This document shows, piece after piece, positions 16,755 to 25,924 of a stretch of DNA of 64,000 nt. The notes under the pieces are model-generated. The model was not told the DNA's origin and did not search any database. It saw nothing but the letters and a program-made list of their open reading frames with translations. Position numbers and translations under genes: made by a program. The stretch is from assembly GCA_051208035.1 (NCBI GenBank), contig JBPJFZ010000013.1:59770-123769 (forward strand). The letters run 5' to 3'. The DNA comes from JACKOB01 sp024234575 (GTDB taxonomy: Bacteria; Pseudomonadota; Gammaproteobacteria; Pseudomonadales; Oleiphilaceae). Each line of letters opens with the position of its first letter. The first letter of the stretch is position 1.

Positions 16755-17855
16755 TTAACTGTTTAGAAGTTTTTTAATAGGGGCGGGTAGTCCTATTGTG
16801 TTTAGTTGATCGTTTGTCGCCCATTGCTGTGGTGCTTCATTAATGCCGTTGTAATTCATACTTATACCGGCTAACTGGATCGCAATAGGTGTCATGTGCA
16901 GGTGGAAGTGACTGAAAGTATGCTTCAACAGAGGTTGAGTCTGCATAGATGTCACTGTCCAATCGTTTCTTTTTGCCAAGTCTTCTACCCTTTGCTCGAT
17001 TGATTGAGCTGTGTCGACAGCCTCGGCTAGTTGTGGCAGTGTCCACAGACCACCCCAAATTCCCGACGGGGGCCGTTTTTCAAGGAACAGTTCACCGCCT
17101 TCATTCCGTATGATTAGCACCCAGACGCGTTGGGTAGGAATTGATTTGGTCGGTTTTCGGACGGGTAAAGTAGCTGTTTTTTCGTTTTTGTAAGCCCAGC
17201 AGCTATCACTGAACGGGCAGCGATGACAGGCCGGTTTGCTGCGTGTGCACAAAGTCGCGCCAAGGTCCATAATCGCTTGGGTATAATCATCAACGCGTTC
17301 GTGCGGGGTAAATGAGTCTGCAATTTGCCAGAGCTTTTTTTCAGTATTTCTCTCTCCGGGCCAGGTTTGCATACCAAGATAACGACAGAGAACGCGTTTT
17401 ACATTGCCGTCGAGAATGGGGGCTCGCAGGTTTTGGCTGATAGAGAGAATGGCACCGGCGGTGGATCTGCCGATGCCTGGAAGTGCTTGTAATGACTCCA
17501 GTGTTGTGGGTATTTCTCCGCCTAGTACCTCAACGCAAATTTTTGCCGTTTTGTGCAGGTTTCTACCGCGGGCGTAGTAGCCTAGCCCGGCCCAGTGAGC
17601 AAGCACCTGGTCCTCAGAGGCTATCGCCAGGCTCTGTAACGTCGGGAAGCTGGCCATAAACCTTTCGTAGTAGGGGATAACTGTGGTGACCTGAGTCTGT
17701 TGCAGCATAATTTCGCTAACCCAGACACGGTAGGGTGTTTTATTTTTTTGCCACGGTAAGTCGTGCCTGCCGCAGTGGTCGAACCACTGCAGCAGGGTGT
17801 TGCTGAACGCTTGCGGTGCAAGGTTGGGTGAATCGTTGCCGGGTAGATGTGGCAT
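16755..17855 (-). CDS. mutY: A/G-specific adenine DNA glycosylase
   Basis: Removes adenine mispaired with 8-oxoguanine. The 366-residue protein has the HhH-GPD fold with the catalytic Glu48 (SEIMLQQTQV), the hairpin LQALPGIGRSTAGAIL and the catalytic Asp149 (ILDGNVKRV). Four Cys (203, 210, 213, 219, spacing 7-3-6) hold a [4Fe-4S] cluster, and a C-terminal Nudix-like domain from about residue 240 recognises 8-oxoG. It follows the AsmA-like gene by 4 bp and is probably co-transcribed with it, as in Pseudomonas. Confidence 0.96.
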   Translation of the reverse strand: MPHLPGNDSPNLAPQAFSNTLLQWFDHCGRHDLPWQKNKTPYRVWVSEIMLQQTQVTTVIPYYERFMASFPTLQSLAIASEDQVLAHWAGLGYYARGRNLHKTAKICVEVLGGEIPTTLESLQALPGIGRSTAGAILSISQNLRAPILDGNVKRVLCRYLGMQTWPGERNTEKKLWQIADSFTPHERVDDYTQAIMDLGATLCTRSKPACHRCPFSDSCWAYKNEKTATLPVRKPTKSIPTQRVWVLIIRNEGGELFLEKRPPSGIWGGLWTLPQLAEAVDTAQSIEQRVEDLAKRNDWTVTSMQTQPLLKHTFSHFHLHMTPIAIQLAGISMNYNGINEAPQQWATNDQLNTIGLPAPIKKLLNS

Positions 17856-17859
17856 TAAT

Positions 17860-20187
17860 TTATTTCTTAAAGCCTTTAAAGAGATCTTTAATACCTTTTT
17901 GCAGCTCCGGGTCTACTTTATCGCTGTGCTTATCCAGTAATTTGTCGACTTCTTTGTCAACTTTTCTACCGATTTCTTTCTTGGCTAGTTTTTCGATAGC
18001 CTCACCGAAGGCATCGTAGTCTGGGCGGCAAAGACTGGCTGGATCGGCATCGAAACTGCCCTGGCAGCGAATAGGCCATGGAATGTCTTTAAACTTGGGG
18101 CTGATGCCGCAGGCGTCTACCGTTTCGTCACCGATTATGGTGAGGGCTACCTGGTAGTCCAGGGCCGAGTTTTCGACACTGATGTCGCCTTTGCCACTAA
18201 GTTTGACGCCCGCAAGACTGCCTATAATAGAGGGGTTCTGCAGATTCATGCCGTTTATATTGATGTTACCGCTTAGGTCATTAAATGCTGTACGCTTGGC
18301 CCAGTCGGATTTTTCCAATGGCTTTTTGTTGACTTTGGCGATTCCTTTGCAGACTTCTTCTGTCAGGTTGAATCCTTCCAAAGCTCCTTCTTTGAGGAAG
18401 AAATTAGCTTGTCCTTGTGTCGTTTTTTTCAGGCTGGCAATGGAGTTCCCCTGACTTGTAAAATCAGCCTTAAAGTTAATTCCCCCAGAGAGAATACCCA
18501 TATCCGCAAGAGTTTTAAGTAAAGGGTTGCTTTGAATGTTATTGATCTCTTTATGGGCCTGCCAGGTGACGGGTTCTTTTCTTGCGTCGATGGATGCTGT
18601 TGCTTTGAAGTTGCCCTCGAAGAGTTCACCGTCTGCCTTATCTAGTTTAACCAGGCCATCTTTTGCTGTGACCAGCAATGCAATGGCCTTCACGGGCAGT
18701 TTTTGAATGATGAATTCGTTTAGGTCGAAGCGAGCGTTTAGCGATAACCCTTTTATCGTGTCTACAGGTAGCAATGGTGCGGTTTCATCCGCAGCCGCCA
18801 CAGGCACGGGTGCTGGGGTTGCCTCGCCTGCAGCTTTACTTGCTGCTAACTGAGCGTCGATGGTGCCTTTGGCGTGTTGCGCCGCATTAACCGCTTCGAC
18901 CGGCTGTTCTTTGCCTTTACGAATTTGTGCGGCATCATCTTTTAATGACGCGATTGCCAATTCTTGAGCGGTGGGTTGTTTGGGGGGCAGGTAACGGTCA
19001 ACGTTAATACTGTCACCTTTAAACGCCATTTCTATGTGGCCGTTGGACCATGTTTGGGTGATGCCCCCTTTTAGATTGGTGTCATCCAGGGTGAGAGATA
19101 AATCGTTTAGTTTAATGGCGTCATCGGGGCTGCTGATGATGGTTCTAAAAGCGATTTTCTTTAATACCTCCGGGTCTGTCGTAGCAATGTTAGCCTGGCC
19201 TAGCTGTGTGAGTAATTCTTGTAGAGAAAACGCTGCAACATCCAGCGTGCCATCGACTTTCGGATTCTTGCCTGAGGTATCCAGGTCAAGCTTGGCTTTC
19301 AATTCCATATTACCTATGGATGCGCTGATGTCAGATAAGGTAATTTTACTGGTGGCCAGGTTCGCCACTATATCCCCCGCCAGGCCGGCTTCGATGGATT
19401 TGTTGTTAAATGGCTTGCCGGAGAGAATGAATTTTGCCAGTAATTCTTTGATATCAATAACTTTAAAGTTTTGTCCAAGCCGAATTTTTGTGGATATGTC
19501 CGCTTTGGTTGCCAGTTCTGAATGGTTGTCACGAAAGGCGAAATCAATGACAAGCGGGAAGAAATCATCGGGTTTAATGTTGGTGGCCACAATGTTCAGG
19601 GGGGCGAGTGTGAATGACTGCTTGTCGGCATCACTGCTGTAATTTACTTTCAAGTTCGTGATGGCCACTTCGTCCACATCAAAACTGATGGGTTGAGCCT
19701 CTGCAGTTGATGCGCTGTCAGTGTCAGTGCTTTCTTCTTGTGGGGCGGAGGCTGGAGATGCCGGTGCGGATTCAGTGTCAGCTGCCTCTGGCTTTTTGGC
19801 GGTGACATTTTCCCAGTTGGCCTTACCTTCGGCGTCTTTGTGCAGATTAAGTTCTAACCCGTCAAGTACCAGCTTTTGCACTTTTGGAGACATGCTAAGT
19901 AGTGACTTAAAATTCACCCGCGCCTGCAGCTCGTTAAGTTTGGTAAAAGGTGCGCCATCGGCAGTCATCACTTCAACCGCACCAATACTGATGCCAAGCC
20001 AGGGGTATAATGACCAGTCCATATCGCCTTTTATTTTGAGGTTTACGCCTCCAGACTCTTGGGCAACACGCTCAATGTCTTGTTTGTAATCATTTGGATC
20101 AAGGATGATTGTCAGCACGATCAGGCCTGCAATAACAATGGCAATCAGGGCAAACAGCGTTAGAAAAAGGTATTTTATGGCGCGCAT
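17860..20187 (-). CDS. AsmA family protein
   Basis: A large envelope protein of 775 residues with one N-terminal membrane anchor (about residues 5-30) and a long periplasmic part. AsmA-family proteins are bridge-like, beta-rich proteins connected with phospholipid transport to the outer membrane. The N-terminal AsmA block (LDPNDYKQDIERVAQESGG, WSLYPWLGISIGAVEV) and the C-terminal block (KGEGxxxx-type repeats around LSGKGDISVENSALDYQV) are present. Two low-complexity Ala/Pro/Glu stretches (about residues 132-165 and 440-475) break the fold. The C-terminal 50 residues are very Lys/Asp-rich. Confidence 0.9.
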   Translation of the reverse strand: MRAIKYLFLTLFALIAIVIAGLIVLTIILDPNDYKQDIERVAQESGGVNLKIKGDMDWSLYPWLGISIGAVEVMTADGAPFTKLNELQARVNFKSLLSMSPKVQKLVLDGLELNLHKDAEGKANWENVTAKKPEAADTESAPASPASAPQEESTDTDSASTAEAQPISFDVDEVAITNLKVNYSSDADKQSFTLAPLNIVATNIKPDDFFPLVIDFAFRDNHSELATKADISTKIRLGQNFKVIDIKELLAKFILSGKPFNNKSIEAGLAGDIVANLATSKITLSDISASIGNMELKAKLDLDTSGKNPKVDGTLDVAAFSLQELLTQLGQANIATTDPEVLKKIAFRTIISSPDDAIKLNDLSLTLDDTNLKGGITQTWSNGHIEMAFKGDSINVDRYLPPKQPTAQELAIASLKDDAAQIRKGKEQPVEAVNAAQHAKGTIDAQLAASKAAGEATPAPVPVAAADETAPLLPVDTIKGLSLNARFDLNEFIIQKLPVKAIALLVTAKDGLVKLDKADGELFEGNFKATASIDARKEPVTWQAHKEINNIQSNPLLKTLADMGILSGGINFKADFTSQGNSIASLKKTTQGQANFFLKEGALEGFNLTEEVCKGIAKVNKKPLEKSDWAKRTAFNDLSGNININGMNLQNPSIIGSLAGVKLSGKGDISVENSALDYQVALTIIGDETVDACGISPKFKDIPWPIRCQGSFDADPASLCRPDYDAFGEAIEKLAKKEIGRKVDKEVDKLLDKHSDKVDPELQKGIKDLFKGFKK

Positions 20188-20398
20188 GGCGAAAGTATTC
20201 CCTCGTTATTATTTTCGCTGACGGCGTCAGCGTTGGTCGCGATAAACTCTAAACAAGACTACAAGAAATTAGCGCAAATTAAAGTACTTTTTTGACCGAT
20301 ACCACAACTGTAACAATTACCTTTGACGCCTTCTTCTGGATACCTGCTAAACTTTATGGAACTAATGTTCGACAAACCTAAGGGAGTGGTATAGGCAA

Positions 20399-20863
20399 AT
20401 GGCAATTAGCATAACAATTGAAATTAACAGGGAGTTTGACGTAGCCGCTGGTATTGAAAAAACCTTTGCATTGCTGGCTGATGTTCCGAAGTCCGCCAGT
20501 TATTTTCCTAAAGTTGATCAACTGGTTGATATGGAAAATGGCGTTTACCGCTGGGAAATGGAAAAAATTGGTGTCGACAAACATGCACTACAGACAATTT
20601 ATGCCAGTAAATATGAGTCAGATAAAGCGGCAAACGTTATCACCTGGACACCCATTAAAGGTGTGGGAAATGGTGAGGTACGTGGTTCCTGGAGATTGAC
20701 CTCCAAAGGCAAGGGGACGCATGTCGTGTTTAATACAAATGGCGCGCTGAGCCTGCCATTGCCGAGTTTGTTAAAACTGGCAGTTAGTCCCGTTGTTAAG
20801 CATGAATTTAACGCACTGGTAGATAAGTATATCGACAACCTGCAAAAGGCACTAAGCGAGTAA
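20399..20863 (+). CDS. SRPBCC (START-like) family protein
   Basis: A 154-residue protein without a signal peptide. The alternating hydrophobic pattern with a long C-terminal helix, plus segments such as FDVAAGIEKTFALLADVPKSASYFP and VITWTPIKGVGNGEVRGSW, fit the SRPBCC ligand-binding fold (polyketide cyclase/dehydrase type). A bound lipid or hydrophobic ligand is possible but not shown. It is monocistronic, divergent from the AsmA gene, with a 211-bp gap between them that may hold both promoters. Confidence 0.75.
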   Translation: MAISITIEINREFDVAAGIEKTFALLADVPKSASYFPKVDQLVDMENGVYRWEMEKIGVDKHALQTIYASKYESDKAANVITWTPIKGVGNGEVRGSWRLTSKGKGTHVVFNTNGALSLPLPSLLKLAVSPVVKHEFNALVDKYIDNLQKALSE

Positions 20864-20921
20864 CCTTGCTCATTGCCATCGCTCGCGGCTCGCGTTAGTG
20901 TGTGCCGCATGTGGATGCTGG

Positions 20922-21428
20922 CTAAAGAGTGCTTAGCAGCTCTGTGCGGTAGTCATTCGTGCTGATGTTTACTCCCAGTTCCTCAAGCTTTTTCTCAAAC
21001 TCTTTCAACTCCTGCTTTAGCTCGACCAGGGTCAGGTCATTGTCGTCCAGCTCATAAAGCTGCACACTGCCGCGTAAGTTAAAGTTCATAATAATCAAGG
21101 CATTGATGTCATTCAGATCCATAGCGGCTTTCAGCCTGGCAGACTTTCGGTAAATGCGGTTAAGTTCTTGTTTTAACTGCCATGTATACCACACCTCTTT
21201 CAGGTATTCGCTGTGCCTTGTGCGATATAGGGTGTAGCCGACAATTAATGCAGCCAGAATGACGCCTGTGAGGTTAAACCAGAAGTTAGATTTCTCCGGC
21301 TGCCCCAGCAGTTCTATTAGCAGCGTTGATGAACCTATGGCCAGAAGCAGCATGGCAGTGATGATGGTAAGCGTGATTCTATTAAGTCGTCGCCGATAAA
21401 TTACTTTGTCTATTTCTTGCAGCTGCAT
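20922..21428 (-). CDS. DUF3087-like inner-membrane protein
   Basis: A 168-residue protein with two membrane spans (about residues 18-38 and 48-66) and a charged cytoplasmic C-terminal half with coiled-coil character (KQELNRIYRKSARLK, LKQELKEFEKKLEELG). It resembles the uncharacterised DUF3087 family of gammaproteobacteria. No function is known to me. It lies 63 bp downstream of the methyltransferase-like gene on the same strand and may be its second gene. Confidence 0.7.
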   Translation of the reverse strand: MQLQEIDKVIYRRRLNRITLTIITAMLLLAIGSSTLLIELLGQPEKSNFWFNLTGVILAALIVGYTLYRTRHSEYLKEVWYTWQLKQELNRIYRKSARLKAAMDLNDINALIIMNFNLRGSVQLYELDDNDLTLVELKQELKEFEKKLEELGVNISTNDYRTELLSTL

Positions 21429-21491
21429 AGTTTGCCATGTGTGTGTTGAAAAGGGGGTCGATTATAAGCGCGTGGGCAAAGCAATGCGAGA

Positions 21492-22553
21492 CTAATCCTG
21501 GAGCGAGCTTTCTTGCGTAAATTCAAACTTTGGGTAGCTGCCCAGCTGATAGCAGACGCGAAAGCATGTTCCCGCCCGCAACGGTGAAAGCTCATAGCAC
21601 TTGTGGGGCAGTGTGATGTTTGATGCGTAGTCATTTAACGTGTATTGCCTGTATACCTCTATCCGGGTGGTGAGCAGGGCATCGAAGGTGGTAAGCCGGT
21701 CAATGTCTGGAATGCAGACCCTGCCGATATTAATTTCGTATTTACCCGAGGTCTCGCTATAACTGGCTTGTTTGTGTAAGGCTGCGGCATTTGTGGGCGT
21801 CAGGCTTAGAATGTCTGCAACCAGATGGCGCAGATGGCTGCTGTACAAGTGCTCTGTAAAGAAGGCTTTGCCCTCCAGGCAGGCTTTTTTCTCTTCCTTC
21901 CAGTGTCCGAGGCAAAGCGCTATATGGATTGCCTGCGGGATAAAAATGCCACCGTCACTGAGTTGTGACGCGAGGTTGACAGTAACTGCAAATTGCGGTT
22001 CTTGCTCCAGTGCTTTTTGCATCACCTCGGCGACGATTAACTGCAATGTTTGTGGGTGCCGGTAGCGACAGGCATCCCCCTTAATAAGCGTAATCCTGTG
22101 GCTATCAAGGGCAAAAAAGGTCATTAGTTTACGGACGCTGTCGAGAGAAGCCTGGTGGATATCCAATAAAAACAGGTTTAGCTCGGTCGCTCTAAAATTT
22201 ACCAGTAATGGCAGTATAAGCGTCGCAAAGGGACCACAGCCTGCGTAGAGAATATTAACCGGGTCTGCTGGTGTGCGACGTTTGAGATCTAGGATTGCGG
22301 CGTAAATGCCTCGTATATAGTTAATGCTGCGTTGATAATCTTTTAAGCAATAAGCCGCGGACTGAGGGTTTATGGCAACGCCCTCGGCTAAAAATGTGTC
22401 ATCGGCCCATTTCGTAAAACCAGGGTCGGGCATGATTCCCGTAGCTTGCGAGCACAAGCGGGAGTAATCATCCAGTGCTCGCTGCAGCGCTTGGGGTGGT
22501 TGTCGTTCATCGATAATAATTCGACTGATTTCTGCGAGTGCCTGGTTCGACAT
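21492..22553 (-). CDS. Putative class I SAM-dependent methyltransferase
   Basis: A 353-residue protein. The central segment VNILYAGCGPFATLILPLL matches SAM-binding motif I of Rossmann methyltransferases. It is followed by LNLFLLDIHQASLDSVRKL (acidic end of strand 2) and a DLIVAEVMQ-like motif IV (LQLIVAEVMQKAL), somewhat like protein arginine methyltransferases. The substrate is unknown. The start at 22553 is preferred: AGAGGA lies 7 bases upstream, while the longer frame to 22607 lacks a site. It is divergent from hisB. Confidence 0.68.
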   Translation of the reverse strand: MSNQALAEISRIIIDERQPPQALQRALDDYSRLCSQATGIMPDPGFTKWADDTFLAEGVAINPQSAAYCLKDYQRSINYIRGIYAAILDLKRRTPADPVNILYAGCGPFATLILPLLVNFRATELNLFLLDIHQASLDSVRKLMTFFALDSHRITLIKGDACRYRHPQTLQLIVAEVMQKALEQEPQFAVTVNLASQLSDGGIFIPQAIHIALCLGHWKEEKKACLEGKAFFTEHLYSSHLRHLVADILSLTPTNAAALHKQASYSETSGKYEINIGRVCIPDIDRLTTFDALLTTRIEVYRQYTLNDYASNITLPHKCYELSPLRAGTCFRVCYQLGSYPKFEFTQESSLQD

Positions 22554-22697
22554 ACGATTCCTCTTTTCGTGGCTGCGAACTGTAGCGGCTTTTATAGACT
22601 CGTGCACGGTGAATTGGGCTGTTACGTCAAAGCTATGCGAGGTCGCAATAAAAAATGTATAATCCCGCTCCTGTTTCTGCCTCTTATGGAGAGAAAA

Positions 22698-23291
22698 ATG
22701 TCAGCAAGAATAGCAAGCGTAGAAAGAAATACGCTCGAAACCCAGATCAAAGTAACGGTCAATCTGGACGGTACAGGAAAAATTTCCCAGCAGACCGGTC
22801 TGCCGTTTTTAGAGCATATGATTGACCAGGTGGCGCGTCATGGGTTGGTTGATATTGATATAGTCGCCAATGGCGATCTTCATATAGATGCACACCATAC
22901 CGTTGAAGACCTGGGTATTACACTGGGGCAGGCCGTCAATAAGGCTATCGGTGACCGTAAAGGCATCCGTCGTTATGGGCATGCTTACGTTCCTCTTGAT
23001 GAGGCGTTGTCTCGGGTGGTCATTGATTTTTCTGGCCGGCCAGGACTGGAAATGCACGTTCCCTATACCCGTGGGGCGGTAGGTGGCTTTGATGTCGACC
23101 TGTTCTACGAATTCTTTCAGGGGTTTGTGAATCACGCACTGGTGACTTTGCATATCGACAACCTGCGCGGGAAAAACGCCCATCATCAGATAGAAACCGT
23201 GTTCAAAGCTTTTGGCCGCGCGTTAAGAATGGCGATGGAGCCTGATGACCGCATGGCGGGAATCATGCCTTCCACCAAAGGTACGCTATAA
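22698..23291 (+). CDS. hisB: Imidazoleglycerol-phosphate dehydratase
   Basis: Seventh step of histidine synthesis, converting imidazole-glycerol phosphate to imidazole-acetol phosphate. The 197-residue monofunctional form is seen, as in Pseudomonas, not the E. coli fusion with a phosphatase. Manganese-binding repeats are DAHHTVEDLGI and NAHHQIETVFKAF. The ATG at 22698 follows ATGGAGAG; an open frame upstream to 22446 is not supported. It is the first gene of hisB-hisH-hisF. Confidence 0.96.
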   Translation: MSARIASVERNTLETQIKVTVNLDGTGKISQQTGLPFLEHMIDQVARHGLVDIDIVANGDLHIDAHHTVEDLGITLGQAVNKAIGDRKGIRRYGHAYVPLDEALSRVVIDFSGRPGLEMHVPYTRGAVGGFDVDLFYEFFQGFVNHALVTLHIDNLRGKNAHHQIETVFKAFGRALRMAMEPDDRMAGIMPSTKGTL

Positions 23292-23304
23292 GACAGACCG
23301 AGAG

Positions 23305-23325
23305 CGCAACCCCAAATAGGTTGCG
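23305..23325 (+). terminator. Hairpin between hisB and hisH
   Basis: A perfect 7-bp stem (CGCAACC/GGTTGCG) with a 7-nt loop, followed by a weak T-containing stretch. It may reduce transcription from hisB into hisH, but the missing clear U tract makes it doubtful as a strong terminator. Confidence 0.4.
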
Positions 23326-23371
23326 TCAATTATGTTTTCTTCTGAGCAGTCATTAATTAGAGCGCTTTTGC

Positions 23372-24013
23372 ATGAATACAGTTGCCGTCATCGATTACGG
23401 AATGGGAAATTTACACTCCGTTTCCAAAGCTATTGAACATGTGGCCGAAAATGCCCGTGTGATAGTCACCTCTGATCCCGAGTTAGTCCGGCAGGCAGAC
23501 CGGGTAATTCTACCCGGTGTAGGTGCCATTCGTGATTGTATGGCAGAGATTCGCAAACAGGGTGTAGATAAGCTAGTGGCCGAAGTTTCAACTGATCGCC
23601 CGTTTTTAGGCATTTGCGTAGGAATGCAGGCGCTTATGCAAAACAGTGAAGAGAACGGCGGGGTCGATTGCCTGGGGCTGTTTTCTGAAAAGGTACGTTT
23701 TTTTGGCGATCCGTTACTCGAAAATGGCATCAAGCTAAAAGTTCCGCACATGGGCTGGAATCAGGTTAAACACGAGAAAAGCCACCCGCTATGGGCTGGC
23801 ATCGAAGACGAAAGCCGCTTTTATTTTGTGCACAGCTTTTATGTTGAACCCAAGCCAGCTGCCGAGGTTATGGGTACCGCCCTGTACGGCAAACGAATAG
23901 CCGCCGCAGTAGGTCGGGATAATATTTTTGCCGTACAGTTTCATCCCGAGAAAAGCCAGCACGTTGGCTTACAGTTACTGAAAAACTTTGTCAGCTGGAA
24001 TGGCCGGGTATAG
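23372..24013 (+). CDS. hisH: Imidazole glycerol phosphate synthase, glutamine amidotransferase subunit
   Basis: Provides ammonia from glutamine to HisF. The 213-residue class-I amidotransferase has its triad at Cys82 (LGICVGMQALMQ), His191 and Glu193 (VQFHPEKSQH), plus the oxyanion segment LPGVGA. It starts 80 bp after hisB and ends 10 bp before hisF. In most related genomes hisA lies between hisH and hisF; it is absent here. Confidence 0.96.
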   Translation: MNTVAVIDYGMGNLHSVSKAIEHVAENARVIVTSDPELVRQADRVILPGVGAIRDCMAEIRKQGVDKLVAEVSTDRPFLGICVGMQALMQNSEENGGVDCLGLFSEKVRFFGDPLLENGIKLKVPHMGWNQVKHEKSHPLWAGIEDESRFYFVHSFYVEPKPAAEVMGTALYGKRIAAAVGRDNIFAVQFHPEKSQHVGLQLLKNFVSWNGRV

Positions 24014-24023
24014 GAGAAAATAA

Positions 24024-24794
24024 ATGGGATTAGCAAAGCGTATTATTCCTTGCCTGGATGTAGATAAAGGTCGAGTGGTGAAAGGTGTTCAGTTTGTAGA
24101 TATTCGTGATGCAGGAGACCCTGTCGAGGTGGCTAAGCGTTACGATGAACAGGGCGCTGATGAAATCACTTTTTTAGATATTACCGCCAGCCATGAAGAT
24201 CGTGAAACAACTGTGCATACAGTAGAAAAAATGGCGAGTGAGGTGTTTATTCCTCTTACTGTGGGGGGGGGGATTCGTAAGGTTGAAGATATTCGTACCA
24301 TGCTTAATGCCGGTGCGGATAAGGTCAGCATCAACACTGCAGCGGTATTTAATCCTGACTTTGTCCGTCAGGCAGCAGATAGATTTGGCAGTCAGTGCAT
24401 TGTGGTGGCGATTGATGCAAAGCGTGTCAGCCTCGAAGGAGAAGTTCCCCGCTGGGAGATTTTTACGCACGGGGGGCGCAAACCAACAGGGCTGGATGCG
24501 GTTGAATGGGCGGTTAAAATGATGAAGTACGGTGCAGGAGAAATTCTGTTAACCAGTATGGATCGTGATGGTATGAAAAACGGTTTTGATTTGGGCGTCA
24601 CGCGTGCAATCAGCGATGCGGTGTCTATCCCGGTGATTGCTTCTGGTGGTGTGGGTAACCTGCAGCATTTAGTTGATGGTATTAAAGAAGGCAGGGCCGA
24701 TGCTGTCCTGGCGGCCAGTATTTTTCACTTTGGTCAGCATACCATTCCCGAAGCCAAGCTTTTTATGGAGAAGCAGGGAATCGAAGTTCGCTGA
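24024..24794 (+). CDS. hisF: Imidazole glycerol phosphate synthase, cyclase subunit
   Basis: Joins PRFAR and ammonia to give imidazole-glycerol phosphate and AICAR. The 256-residue TIM barrel has the catalytic Asp12 (IIPCLDVDKGRVVKG) and the second Asp in CIVVAIDAKRV. The half-barrel phosphate sites are TVGGGIRKVEDI and IASGGVGNLQH. LLTSMDRDGMKNGFD is a HisF signature that distinguishes it from HisA. AGGAGA lies 7 bases before the ATG. It is the last gene of the operon, followed by a terminator. Confidence 0.97.
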   Translation: MGLAKRIIPCLDVDKGRVVKGVQFVDIRDAGDPVEVAKRYDEQGADEITFLDITASHEDRETTVHTVEKMASEVFIPLTVGGGIRKVEDIRTMLNAGADKVSINTAAVFNPDFVRQAADRFGSQCIVVAIDAKRVSLEGEVPRWEIFTHGGRKPTGLDAVEWAVKMMKYGAGEILLTSMDRDGMKNGFDLGVTRAISDAVSIPVIASGGVGNLQHLVDGIKEGRADAVLAASIFHFGQHTIPEAKLFMEKQGIEVR

Positions 24795-24810
24795 ATGCTT
24801 AGTTCAGCTT

Positions 24811-24851
24811 ACAGGCAGGTCTCATCCTTTGCGATGTCCTGCCTGTTTGTT
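24811..24851 (+). terminator. Terminator of the hisBHF operon
   Basis: Perfect 9-bp arms (24811-24819 and 24838-24846) with an additional inner ATC/GAT pairing, followed by TTGTTT. It lies 17 bases after the hisF stop. Confidence 0.75.
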
Positions 24852-24894
24852 TATGACATCAAATATAGCTGTGCGGTCAAGCAAAAGATCGCCA

Positions 24895-25725
24895 TCAGCT
24901 TGATACAGCTGGTTGGCAGTTGACTAAAATAAATGGTGCTTTATCACCGTTACGCAAGTAACCCTCAATACGAAAATCTTCTGTTTTTCTCTTTAAAATA
25001 CCTTCGGTAGACTCGTCACGAGAAAAATCCTGCACGCTATAACTTTGAATATCTTTAATATTGTCCAGACGCAAAGCCGTTGTTTTGCCTTTGTTTTGTT
25101 CTACGAAAACAATAATAGGGCGAATACTGGTTAGCACGCGCTCTCGGGCGTTTTCAAATAGTCGGCGTAACTGGGCGAAAGTGTTGCTGTATTCTCGCTT
25201 GTAAAGCGTTAGTGCTTGCTCTTTGTTAGTTTCGGCGAGGTCTAGCAGTGTTTTGGCCAGTCCATGAATTTTTCGGTGCGGTTCATCAAACTTGCTCATA
25301 AGCTCAGCCAGGTCTTCGTCATCGGTTTTAAATTTATTATACCAAAGACCAAATGCGCATTTGTCTGGTTCTACTGTTTTACTAAATGGGACGCCTTTTT
25401 TTATTGACTCTTCCAGAGCCTTCATCCAGTCAACATGGTCCTGTTCTCTATCGTTAAAAATATCAACCAGTTTTCTGCCGTTGGTCAGTGACGAAGTGCT
25501 GCCAGTTAGGGTGCAAAAATCGTAGAGAGGAATCGCCTTGTTTTGAAAGGTAATGACTTCATGATTGAACTGGGAGCTTTCATCTACTTTGATATTTCTC
25601 TCGACATCTTTCTCAATATAACGAACCTGCTCCAGAGGAATAGCAAATGTTGCGTCATGTGTTGAAAACGTAATGACAGAGATTTTTCCGTCAATAAATA
25701 GTGAATCTACGCTTTGTCCGGACAT
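24895..25725 (-). CDS. CheW-like protein with an internal CZB zinc-binding domain
   Basis: A 276-residue soluble protein with no signal peptide or membrane span. Residues about 12-75 resemble the first half of a CheW domain (ISVITFSTHDATFAIPLEQV, VITFQNKAIPLYDF) and about 200-272 the second half (IVFVEQNKGKTTALRLDNIK, FILVNC). Between them is a CZB domain with the 3-His/1-Cys zinc set His97, Cys123 (DKCAFGLWY), His150 and His154. CZB domains sense zinc or hypochlorite in chemoreceptors and diguanylate cyclases. The start at 25725 is chosen over 25797, which lacks a ribosome site. No che genes are near. Confidence 0.8.
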   Translation of the reverse strand: MSGQSVDSLFIDGKISVITFSTHDATFAIPLEQVRYIEKDVERNIKVDESSQFNHEVITFQNKAIPLYDFCTLTGSTSSLTNGRKLVDIFNDREQDHVDWMKALEESIKKGVPFSKTVEPDKCAFGLWYNKFKTDDEDLAELMSKFDEPHRKIHGLAKTLLDLAETNKEQALTLYKREYSNTFAQLRRLFENARERVLTSIRPIIVFVEQNKGKTTALRLDNIKDIQSYSVQDFSRDESTEGILKRKTEDFRIEGYLRNGDKAPFILVNCQPAVSS

Positions 25726-25924
25726 ATGAATCTCGTGAGTTTCCCGAAAGACAGAGTTTTCCCGCAGTACCTGTTGAGAACATGCAGATCTAAGCATCCG
25801 TCATAAATAGAGTTTTAGTTGATTGCAATGAGTATAGATGGGGTTCGGGGTTCTCTCCACTTCCCCAGACAATTCAAGTATATCAAGAGGATAAATGGGT
25901 GAGGCTTATTGGCAGGTGGGGCGG

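Noticed and set aside
19034..19642. 202-codon open frame opposite the AsmA-like gene
   Set aside because: Shadow of the strongly supported minus-strand gene; no family likeness or ribosome site.
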